Source: Umbilicaria muhlenbergii
Lineage: Eukaryota; Ascomycota; Lecanoromycetes; Umbilicariales; Umbilicariaceae
NCBI GenBank assembly: GCA_000611775.1
Contig: KK106981.1
Span: forward strand, 4,900,927 to 4,964,926
Length of the DNA: 64,000 nt
Direction: 5' to 3'
Shown: positions 36,701 to 47,249 of the stretch, one piece after another
Numbering within the stretch: position 1 is the stretch's first letter
Layout of the letters: the number at the start of each line of letters is the position of its first letter
Made by a program: the position numbers and the translations under genes
The notes under the pieces: model-generated
Seen by the model: only the letters and a program-made list of their open reading frames with translations
Database searches by the model: none
Told to the model about the DNA's origin: nothing

Positions 36701-39700
36701 TTCTCTTCTGTGCTGATAAAGCTGTTTAGTGTGAGGCTTCATTCAAATCTGCCTCACTGATCTCCTTTTGACCTATAGATGTTTGAGTCATGAGGTCAGT
36801 TAAGTCATCATTTCAATCTTTCATGAGGTGATGATAAAGTTCATATAAAATAAGTTGTAAGAGCAGAATTACTAAAGGTCTCTTTCACATAAGTTTTTAT
36901 TATCTATCACTTGTAGTATCTTCTTAATTGAGCAAGATGTCAGGTCTTTCCTCTTCACTTTGTAAATGAGGTCTTTCATTGACAGAATGCTTTCATGTAT
37001 CTCTTATAACATGAAAGCTCCACCTGGTGATGACGGCTCAGCGTTTCACAATTCAGAATCACAGTGATGTATTAAGGAAATTTGCTTACTTGTAAGGTGA
37101 TGATTCTGTGTCTGCTCACTGCTTAATCATTTTTAAGCACTTTTTTTCTGTTATGTCTTGCAATACAACAAGCGCTCTGATATCACAAAACCACTGCGTG
37201 CAAAGAATGAGTAATGTAACATGCAAGCAAAGCTATTATAACCTGTAGATTACTTTCATGAAGGTTTGCCTCTGATTTTATCAGCAGCAATCTTCTCAAT
37301 CAGCTCATGTTCTCTCTTATACTCTTTTATTAAATTCTTTAAATTCCTTAACAGGTCCTCATCATATCATTGATTATGTACAGATGAGTAACTCTTTCAT
37401 CTGATTAAATATTCTGTTATGCTTTTGTTTTTCTTAATCTTTCAGTTTCTTCTACTTATCAGCTTTTCTACCTCATAATCATGTCATTCTGAATTGAACT
37501 CCTTTACTGATGATGAGTTGTTCAGTTGATTTATACACTCATAAAGGTCCTCTCCTTTAGGCGCTGACTTCAACTGAGTTATGAACATTATCAGATGTAT
37601 CTTTCAGTTCACTGATATGTCTAGATGATAAGTGAGGAGGCTTACTTTTTCAGTTATTTTAAGTGAATCAGCCCTTTGATTAAAGAGCTTTCAGTTTGTT
37701 ATAGATGAAAGTGTATACCTCTTATGAAGTTTTATGAAGACCTCATCATCAATCTTCATCAACAACAGTTGATGATGCTTGTTGTATTGTATCTTCACTT
37801 AAAAGTTGATAAAATTCACTGCTTCTTCAGCTTCCTTTCATATGATCACTCTGTCTTTGATGAAATCAGAGTCTGCTGTTTCACTTTCTCCTCTTAACAT
37901 GAAAAGAGTGTCTCTTAACCTGAATCTGTATATCACCTCATCTGATGATAACTTGATTGATGTGTTCTTCTGCTTATTGAGCTCTGATCTTAATCTTGAA
38001 AGATACTTCACTCAATTCACCTCAGGATTTTCAGTTAAAAAGTATCAGAGTGTTATCTTTGCAGTTTAATTAATTCTTTCTGATTGTTCATTCATTTGAG
38101 GATGATATGCTGTTGAGGTTAACATCTTTATCTTCAGTCTCATTGTTAATCCTTTTCAGAAATCTGACATAAACTTAAAGTCTCAGTCTGATATGATGAT
38201 GTCTGAGACTTCTCAGTCTGTGAGGCCTTCTAGCAGGACTCTTGCTCAGTCTTTCATTGTGTACATACTTTTTCCTGAAAGTAAAGTCACCTTCTTGAAG
38301 ACCTTGTCTGTGACTGAGAGCACAACATCAAACCTCTCTTTCATTGTCAGCAAGGCTAGAATGAAGTTTATTGTGATAATTCTGAAGGGGATGTTTTTTG
38401 TAATGATTGACATCATCAATCTGTATACAGCGTGCCTCTTGATTTGGTTGAGCTGACACTGATAATAATGATTGATGTATCTCTTGAGCCGCCTAAATAG
38501 CTTTCTTAGGTAAAGGTTGCTCATCACTGCATCATATGCTTGATGAAATTCACAGTGATGATTATCATCATGTGCTAACTTGAAGATCTTCTTCTTCAGT
38601 GTCTTTGAAATGCACAGTCATCTTCTCTCATCAAGTTCCTGGTAGTAGATTAACCTGTTAATTCAATGAAATTGAATGTTTTTCAGAGGCTCTGACTCTG
38701 CTGTCTCCTTTTGATCCTCAGTGTGCTTCTTCAATGCACTCAGTATCTTGCTTCATTGCTTATCTTCTTCATACATCTTCTTCAGCTTAGCCTGATAGTT
38801 CTGTGACAGTTTCATCAAGCTTACTTAAAAGGTGAACACTTCATCAAGGGTGCCCTCATCTGATGATGTTTCAACTCACTCATCAGCAGTCTTGCTTAAG
38901 AGCTTGAATAATGCATCTGATATGATATGCTGCTTCCCTGATCAGAACCTAATGTCTAGGTTGAAAGTTGACACATATTAAGATGCTCTCATTAAGTGTA
39001 GGTTGACTTTGTCTGTAGATGAGAAGAACAAGATTGTTTGCTTTGCTATGAAGATAATCACTGAGTGATCAGTGTAGATTATGATGAGTTTGACACAACT
39101 CTTCACTATGTGTCTTATTTTTTAAAGTGTTCATATCAAAGCTGTCACTTTCAGTTCTGTAAGTCAGTAGCTTCTCTCCATGTTATTTAATAACTTAAAT
39201 AGGAACATCACCAGTTCAATGCTTTTTTTAGAGAAGTCATTTCCCAAAGGATCTCCCTTAACATGATATATCATTATATCAAACCCTCACTGCTTAAAGT
39301 CATCTAAGTTGATGTATAATTGCCTTAATCAGTTAAAAAAGGTGAGAAAGGTTGACTTCTTAAAGCACTTCTGTAGAAGCTCAAAGAATTCCCTTTTTGT
39401 GACTGTTGAAGTGAGAGTGATCTTCTTTGTATAAGCTCTTCAATCATGATCATTTTTAACTGAGCAGTGTCTGAGGAGTTTTATCTTTTAATGTTGAAGA
39501 GGTTTTACTATCTGAGCGTAGTATGTTATGTATTGCTGAAGTCATTCAGTCAAGCCTAAGTAAATTTCCAATGAATCAAGAGTCTCAGGAAACTTTAAGT
39601 TTTTCAGAGCTGTTATCTTCTCCTTCATGATAAAATAACTGAATTCATTGACCCTTTGTCTTAGCAAAGTCACACTGAGGTATTTTATGAAGGACTTTAT

Positions 39701-42700
39701 TCCTTTTAAGTTTATTCTCATGTCCTGAAATAACTTCAGTATTACTCTGAGGTGAGCTGCGTGTTTTTTTAGCTCTTAAGAGTAGATCATGATATCATTT
39801 ATGTAGCCTTTAGAGAAGAATTTAAATGAGTGTAGTAAGTTGTTCATTTTACACTGTATATAAGGAGGTGAATTCTTGAACCTCATGATTATCATGTTAA
39901 ATCTCTCTGAGCCTTGATGAAAGATTATTGTTAACTTATGTCAGTCTTCTTCTTTTACTGATCATTGATGAAAGAAGCTGATGCAGTTCATAATGCTTAT
40001 GAACTTCAACCTGTGTACTGCTGATATGATTTCACTTTGTAGTGGTATAGAGTAGGCGTTCATGATTGTTATCTTATTCAGATCATGAATGTCAATGATT
40101 ACTCTTTCTTTCCTTGTAAGCTTCTTCTCTGAACTGAAAAACACTGTCTTTCATATCACAAAGACTGAGAAGCTAAAGGGAGTAAATTCATTAAATCAGG
40201 ACATTCTTTCTTGCTCATGCATCTTATTAAACTCCTCATCTATAACCGCTTATTCATTTGAACCCGTTGAATAGACATGATGAGAAAGTTTAGCAGCAGT
40301 AGACATATTTCAATTGATTGTAAGAAGTATCAACAGGTACTCTTCTGACAGAATGTTAATGATATCTTCAGTATCAGTTCAGATTTTAAAGAAAGCATTT
40401 ATGACTTTTGACAGCACAGCTACTGCCTCAGCATCCTTATAAACTGTAACTCTGTTAAGAAGCTTAGTCTCTGACTTATTTAAGTTTACTTTGACTGAAG
40501 TATACTTTGACTGAAGTATACTTTGCTGTCAAGGAATGATCTTTCATGTTGACAGGATAACACTCTTCTTCCTCATATTTAATAATGATTCTCATGTGAG
40601 TGCATCATGATAGTATCCTCTCCTGCTTTGAAGTGTTTTGAACGCATATAAAGGGTATGTTGAAGTTCACTATGTGAGTGTATGCTCCCTCAAGATCAGG
40701 TTTGAAGAGGAAGTCTTTATTTAAAAGTGAAGCATGATCATGAACTTTCACTGAGACCTTGTATGTTGATCTTGAAGGTATGATTAACCTTTTCATTATT
40801 TTAACAACTCATCACATCCTGATGTTGTCTTTCACTGTTACTTGAATTGATGCAACTAGATCTCAACAGCTTCAGATTATCATTCTTTTTTCAGATAAAT
40901 TTAAACAGATTCTTTCAGGCATCAGTATGTTAATTCTCATCAAGAACTTCATCTTCAGGTTATCTACAACATGAGCTTCTCTTCTCATGTGTGCCTTCAA
41001 TGGCTTGTCATTTATCATTTCATCAAGGAACACATTGAGAATGATGTACTCATCACTGATGTAATGAGTTGAGCTGATGCCGTGAACGCTTATGAGTTTA
41101 TTTACTTGAAGCACTTTTATCTCAGGGAGAGTTTCTTTAAGGAAGGATCAGTTTATCAATGATATTATGCAATTGAAGTTTATGCAAATCAGGATGACAA
41201 GACCTTCCATTGAGAAGAATGCTGATGTGATGACATAATGTCACTTGTTGAAGATCATCTCATTTTCAGTGAGCTTTAAGGCGTCTGACTCAATGACTGA
41301 GAAGCTAATCTTGAGTGATGTATCTTCACTCATCATGAGGTTTGCTTCTTGAGCAGATGACTTCACCTTTGATCTTTTCTCTATGAATTTGAAAGACCTC
41401 ATAGTATCAGCTTCTATTGAGTCTTTTGAAATGACTTCATTCATTTGAATAATTATACTTGAAAGCCTCTTTCCTTTGACTCAACATTTACTCACGTGGC
41501 GGTGAAGCTTGTTGTTCAAGGTAAAGGTGAATGCGCATCTCCTATAAGTGTAAGTAGTAGGCTTTGAAGGGCTTTTCATGTAATAAATCTTAATATAATT
41601 CATGTTCACTTAAGATCCTGACAGTCTATTCTTCTGACCTTTGAAGTGTTTCATCTTTAATTGACTGAGTGCTGAGGCTTGATTCTCATTATCTCTGAGC
41701 TGTAGTGAACTGTCAAACTGATTCATTTAAGATGCATGATAATCATAAGCTTTTGATATGTCATAGCTGAGTTCTCAATCATTCTCAGGGTAGAACTCAT
41801 CAGAATACTCATGATACACTGCTTGAGGAGAGCTGTAGTTGTTTCAGTTATCATAACTTCATTGACTCTGATAATTGTTTCAGTTTCCTTGAAACTCTTG
41901 ATTGTTTGACCTTTCATAAAATTAATTCAGAGTCACTTCAGTCATACCTGCAGTGATCTGAAGTTGTTCAGAGCGTGGCTCTGCTTGAATCTGAGTCATC
42001 AACTGAGGTTCAGATGAAGCTCCTTGATTCTGCTGTGAAGAATTGTAAGTGTTGTTCATTGCAAATGAAAGAGACTGATTAGGCGGAAACTGATACTGAT
42101 TAAAAAACAGTGTTTGAATAGGAAATTGAGCTTGATTAAGATACTGAAGCTGATTGAGATGCTGATAGAAAGGTTGATTGTTCTGAAAGATTTAAAAGAG
42201 TAAGAAGAATTATAAAGAAAGTCTTGATCTCTTTGATATTCTTAATATTCTTGTCCTTCTCTATTATAAAAGTTAAACTCATCTTGATTAAAAGATTAAT
42301 TTGTTGATTTGTTATTTCTTTCTTCATATCTTTCTTGTTCTCTATCATTGGCTTGAACTCAATTCATGAAGTTGTTTGACTTATCTTGAGGTTTATTGTT
42401 TTGATCTTGACATTCTGTTGATTTAATAACATTCTGTTTATGCTTCTTCATTGCATTTCACATCTCCCTTCAACTCTTTAATTCTTTAAAGAACTCTTGA
42501 AGTGTGATTCTTGACTTGAGCATTGCTGTGACTGTTTAAAGCTTGATGTCTAGACCTTGTCAGGCTCAAGTGAGTTGAGTTAAGAGATTAATTATGTCTG
42601 CTGCTTGAGCATACCTCATCATGTTTTGCAAATAGCCTTGAGGTTCCCTGATGTTATGAGCATCTGAAAGAGAGTAGTGTTTCTTGTTAAGCTGTTTCAA

Positions 42701-43259
42701 GGCCTTCATCATCATCATCTTGAAGCATTTTGCTAATTTAGAAGTGAACTTCATAAGAGGCATGTTTCTTAAAGCTCATCAAGTGAAGTCATCAAGTTCC
42801 TGTAAGTATCAGTTCAAGACATTGTCTTAAAAACATGTAAACAGATTCTCTGTCACCTTTTCTTCTTCTACAAGGAGGGCATAGTCTTCAACTCATTTAA
42901 TGAAAGTGTAGACTTCTTGATAGATAGTTTCTTTAAAGTTGAAGATAACATCTTCAGTTTCATATGATTCTGAAACATCAAGATGAAAGAAATCAAGGTT
43001 TAAAGCTCAGAAGTTAACAGGAGCTGTTACATGCAGAGTTGAATTTATTGATTTTAACACACCTGAAGGACCTGATGAATCTTGCAGGCTAAGCATCAAG
43101 TGAAGCTTTTCATCAAAAAGTTGAGACAAAACTTGAATTTGCTCTGAAGAAAAGGCTGTGAACATGTGTGAGTTATGAGTTGATGAGCTGAACTCAGAAG
43201 CTTCTGTATTCAACAGTTCATCTTGATTAATCATTTTGATTTGTGTCTGAATTTACTTA

Positions 43260-43480
43260 AGCTGATGTTTAAAATCTAGGTGTTCTCATTCTGCTCATTT
43301 TAACTTTAAGCATACTCATTTTAGACATTCTTGTTTAAATTGTTCTCATTCAAGATGTTGTTATTTACCTTGTTTCAACTTTAAGTGTTCTTGTTTGAGG
43401 CACTCTTGTTGTAGATGTTCTTGTTTCAGATGTTTCAACTTTAAGTGTTCTTCTTTTAGCAGGTGTCATTCCTTCTCAAG
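43260..43480 (-). repeat. Coiled-coil repeat zone upstream of gag
   Basis: Short repeats with gttctcatt/gttcttgttt and caactttaagtg words recur every 15-18 bases. On the minus strand they read as EHLK/QEHL-type units, typical of a charged coiled coil, and they precede the gag start region near 43234. Confidence 0.6.
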
Positions 43481-44617
43481 GTTTCATTCCTCAGAATGTT
43501 GAGCACGCCTCTCACTGCCTCTGTGAGTGAATTTCTTTTGATCATGTTCATCTCTGATCTTGTGTATAAGTCATCATTGAGCGTCTGCCTGATCTTGTGT
43601 TAATATATTTTCTCATGTCAATGATTCTTGTTCCTTCAGAAGAACATTGATTAGCTCTTTTTCTGCAAATATCCTTTCATAATCAAATGCTCTTTATTTG
43701 TCAGCCTGAACTGAAGTTAATTCTGACTCTTTACTCTTTTCTTTCAGCACTTCCTCTTCAATTCTAGTCAATTGAATTATTTCTTCTTTCGCAGAGGACT
43801 CTTCAGAGGGGAGGTTGATGATAAGTTGATATGTTTCAATTAACATGAAGTTTGTAATGAATCAGGCTTCTTCTTCTGATGAAAAGGCTGTTGAGGATTG
43901 AGATGCTTCAGTGATTGCTGTTGCAGACTCTGAAGAAATTTCTGATAAACTTGTAGAGGTTTTATCTTGAGTAGAGAGTGATTTTGTTAAAGCTCATGTG
44001 ATGAAGAGTTCTGTTATCAATGAGACATTGAATGAAGGTAAGTCATCTGCTTGAGAGAATGCAATGAAGTAAAGAGTCTCTCTGAGGGTAGAAGTTCTGA
44101 TATGAAATCTGTTAAGAGTGATGTGAAGAGGATTGCCTCTAGTACAGTTAATTAATTACTTTGAAGAAAATTTAAGCTTTGAAGTTCCTTGACTGAATGA
44201 ACTTCTGATAAAGCTTATGAATATTATTAATGCTTCTTGAAGACTTTTGATAGTTGACCTTGACCTTCCTGTTGGTTCAGGGGACGGCTCATAAGGGTAG
44301 TATCAGTGAACAATTTTCACGCAGAGATGATCAGTCTCTCTTAAAATTCTCACATTTGAAATTTCAGAGACTACAAACCAATGGAACTGATGCCTCAGAG
44401 TTATAACATTATCATCAAGCTCAGGTAATTCTTCTGAATTCAGTTTATCTGTCTCAAGAAGGTAGTAAGAAAGTAGTGATCAATTAAGTAAGTCAACTGA
44501 TGTTAAGTTAACAGGTTCAATAATGTCACCTGAGCTGACAGAGGACTGATTGTTCACTGAAGCAAACTGATTTCTGTCTAAAGACAGAGGACTTGAAAAT
44601 CAGATGTTATTATTAAA

Positions 44618-44759
44618 TGCTAAGACTACATCTTCTGTTTATTGAGTTGTAAAAGCTTGCCTTCATTTCCTAGTGAGATGTTTAGCTTTTATGCTCAAGA
44701 AGGTTAATCCTACTTGAGAAAGAGTTAAACTTACTTGAGAAAGTAAGTAGTCTGTAATA
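44618..44759 (-). repeat. 5' LTR of the 10.6-kb Gypsy
   Basis: Partner of the LTR at 34139-34280, same 142-base length, followed by the target copy aactg at 44760-44764. Confidence 0.9.
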
Positions 44760-46168
44760 AACTGAGTATGCAATCTTCAAGCTGAAGGTCAATAAACCGT
44801 GCCTCAATGAAGACTTCATTAAGTGACAGGTCTCAGCCTTCAGCATCATTGAATATCTGATAAGCTCAGAAATCAGTGAAGGCTTTATTAAGCTGCAGGT
44901 TACAACCTCAAACTCAGTCTTTAAATCAACAACCTCATTCTTTAGCAAGTCAGCAAGCTCAGCCTTCAAGTCAGCAAGCTCAACCTTCAAGTCAGCAACC
45001 TCATCTCTTGACAAGTCAGCAAACTCAGTCTGTGAGTCAACAACTTCATTCCTCATCAAGTCAACAATTTTATTCTTCATCAAGTCAACAATCCTGATCC
45101 TCATCAAGTCAACAACTCTGACTTTCATCAAGTCAACAGCTTCATTCCTCAACCTCATTAAACTTTTAACAAGCTCTATTCAATAAACTGTTAAACATCA
45201 GTTTCACGTCATGATCTGAAGACAGAGACAGCATGTTGAGCAGAAGTCAGAGTGACTCAATAATAACAAATGATACATTTGTGAATCAGAGCATCAATGA
45301 TGTCAAAGAGATGCTGAAGTCATATTCTCAGGCATATGAAGAACTTTTCATCACAGCTTAATGATGATTCTGTGTCACACTTTCTAATCTTAATGTGAAG
45401 CAGTCAGTGATGATGACATTTCTTGATATGTGAAAGAATCATCCTGTGTTCAAAGAAGGAGAAAAGAGGGTGTAAAGTGCATATAAGACTTAAAAAAACT
45501 GTATCCTCAAAGCATCTCTGACGTGAATTGAACACTACATCATCATCAACAACCTTGAAGACATTTGAGCTTTCAAACAGCTCAAGGATGAGGTCAATGC
45601 TGATTATTAAAATCATTGACTTAATTTCATCTTCAAGTTCATCAATGAGGTGATGAACTTTAAGGATGCATCATTCAACAGGCTACTCTTCTTATGTTAT
45701 GTGTTTATACAGTTAATTGTTCACTCTCAGATGACTCAACTGCTCAAGCAGAAGCTCTGAGATGTGATCATCTTAAAATACACTCAACAACATCTGCTGA
45801 ATATGTTTGATGCCTTCTGAAAAAAGGGGGAGTTCAAGGACCTGATCATGATTGATGACTTTTCAGAGAAGATGCTTGAACAGAGTCTGAGAAGAAACAT
45901 TTCTGTTGATCTGAATAATGATTCAGATGCAAGTCTTGATGCTGTGTTTTTTAACACAAGACATGATAAGCTGATGAAGCAGAAGAGGATCATGAAAGAT
46001 CATGATCATGAGAATATACAGAAAAACATGAAGGATGATCTTGAAGAAAAGAACATCAGTGAAGGCTTCATTAACATAAAGAACACTGATGAAGGCTTCA
46101 TTAACATAAAGAATGTCAGTGAAGACTTTGTTAACATAAATGACATCCTCAACAATGATCAGGCCTGA
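44760..46168 (+). pseudogene. Third gene of the large element, 3' part
   Basis: Plus-strand coding relic of unknown function. One reading frame carries, in order, a glutamine/serine-rich repeat (44876-45097, units like SSQQAQP), the segment FVNQSINDVKEMLKSYSQAYEEL (about 45278-45350, given as FVNQSIND then VKEMLKSYSQAYEEL), and an open stretch of 106 codons (45848-46168). That stretch begins MIDDFSEKMLEQSLRRN and ends in three copies of a roughly ten-residue repeat (SEGFINIKN-like, 46060-46150). Several stops interrupt the frame between these parts. No catalytic motif was recognised. It lies at the right end of the large transposon and points outward, as the transposase does on the left. Confidence 0.45.
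44905..45160. repeat. 21-24-bp tandem repeat
   Basis: About ten units of the type caagtcagcaacctcattct. The plus strand reads as a Q/S-rich repeat. The minus strand stays open over 158 codons (44682-45158) and reads as VADLKVELADL-type heptads. Which strand is the gene cannot be settled by periodicity alone; continuity of frame with 45848-46168 favours plus. Confidence 0.75.
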
Positions 46169-46254
46169 TATGATCAGCAATCATCACTCTCACATCAAAG
46201 GTGACAATTCAGTCAAAAGTGACAGCAATTCACAGAAGTTCAGCTGAGACTAAA

Positions 46255-46395
46255 TGATGATAATGACACTGAGGTGAGGGTGAGGTTGAGAGTGAAGCTG
46301 AGGATGAAGCTGTGAGGTGAAGCAGAGGAGGAAGCAGAGCAGTGAGGTGAAGTAAGAGAAAAAAATGAAGGAGGGGGAGAAAATTCAACAAAAAA
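46255..46395. repeat. Purine-rich low-complexity tract
   Basis: GA-rich sequence such as gaggtgagggtgaggttgag and gcagaggaggaagcagag. It mirrors the pyrimidine-rich tract near the left end of the large insertion. Confidence 0.6.
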
Positions 46396-46589
46396 AGTCA
46401 CTGCATTCTCTATTTCAAGTTGTCAGTCATCAGATGAGCTTGAGGATCTTGAGCTACTAAATGAGGAGAAATGAAGTATTATTTACTTGATTCTTATCAT
46501 GTCTCTGCTATATACCTTCAGTCTTCATTGCAACATTACAGTTGCTTTAGCTGCTTGAATCAGTCACTCATTCAAATCTGCAACTGTAA

Positions 46590-46820
46590 ATCAGTTATGC
46601 CCTGTCATTGAACATAATGTACATGTATGCCCTGTCACTGAAATCAGTTATGCCCCGTGTGCATGTATTTGTGATAATTATGTAATCATTGCATAAACTT
46701 TTATGATTGCATAACTTGTATGCAATAGTTATGCAGCTGTTGCATAACTGTATAATAATTGTATAACTGTAATGTAACTGTTGTATAACAGTTATGCAAT
46801 TATCATAGAGGCCCTTACAG
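46590..46820. repeat. Right subterminal repeat zone
   Basis: Repeated gttgcataac, gcataact and gtataactg words fill the last 230 bases of the large insertion before gaggcccttacag. The composition and words match the left zone at 23690-23900. Confidence 0.65.
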
Positions 46821-46823
46821 TAC

Positions 46824-47235
46824 TTACATATGAAAATAATCAATGTTTTCAGTGTAAGGTAAAATAGTCATCAGAGCATTTACTGTTAAATTGCAGGTAG
46901 TATAAACAAGAGCAGCAAGAGTTAAAACAAGAAATGCAAAAAGCAGGATTTACACAATTAACATTACAGTCACTACTTTGTACAAAGGAAGGAATTAAAA
47001 ATACTTTAATATTTTTAAAACACACAAAAATAAATACAGAGGGTTGAGGATGAAAATCAAGAAGTAAAGTGAGGAGATATTGAAAAAAATATTTAAAAAT
47101 GTGCAATTCTGACATCAATAACTGTTACAAAAGAAATTGATAAAACAAGCTGACTTGAGGTAATAAATACCTCACATATGTAAACTACACAGTGTCATAG
47201 TCTTAAACTGCATACACTTAATGAAGAAATAAAAA
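46824..47235 (+). mobile_element. LINE copy, right piece with A-rich tail
   Basis: Continues the LINE interrupted at 23680. It holds the C-terminal zinc motif region (HLLLNC word near 46880) and the common 3' end acctcacatatgtaaactac with cagtgtcatagtcttaaact, then an A-rich tail at about 47224-47237. It corresponds to 50269-50708 of the longer copy. Confidence 0.88.
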
Positions 47236-47249
47236 AAATCATGAGTTAT

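Larger units (their letters stand above)
34139..44759 (-). mobile_element. 10.6-kb Ty3/Gypsy element with LTRs and target duplication
   Basis: A fossil minus-strand LTR retrotransposon with 142-bp LTRs at 34139-34280 and 44618-44759 (TG start; CA end, decayed in the right copy) and a perfect 5-bp target duplication aactg at 34134-34138 and 44760-44764. In its own direction: a long 5' coding-like zone with coiled-coil repeats (about 44.3-43.25 kb), gag (43.2-41.3 kb), protease region (about 41.1-40.6 kb), reverse transcriptase (about 40.4-39.7 kb), RNase H (39.3-38.9 kb), integrase (38.6-37.6 kb), and a further 2.4-kb block (36.7-34.3 kb). The LTRs are about 91% identical and differ by transitions. 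It is broken in many places. Its length, with very short LTRs, is unusual for Gypsy. Confidence 0.88.
23681..46820. mobile_element. Large (23.1-kb) DNA transposon inserted in a LINE
   Basis: The two halves of one LINE copy (23546-23680 and 46824-47235) bracket this block, so it is an insertion. Both junctions carry the word ttacagtac (23677-23685 and 46815-46823). Comparison with other LINE copies leaves a 3-bp target duplication tac. Inside are a KDZ/CACTA-like transposase gene (minus), an SNF2-like helicase gene (minus), a third gene (plus) and a nested 10.6-kb Gypsy. Removing the Gypsy leaves about 12.5 kb. The ends have gcataac-rich subterminal zones, then a pyrimidine-rich tract on the left and a purine-rich tract on the right. 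Clear terminal inverted repeats could not be read, so the exact superfamily is open. All its genes are decayed. Confidence 0.75.

Noticed and set aside
45923-46180. Minus-strand 85-codon frame
   Set aside because: It is the antisense shadow of the longer plus-strand frame at 45848-46168, which continues the frame of the upstream Q/S-rich region.
23677-46823. A Starship-type element, because TTAC occurs at the junctions
   Set aside because: No tyrosine-recombinase captain gene was recognised at either end, the end genes point outward, and a DDE-like transposase relic is present.
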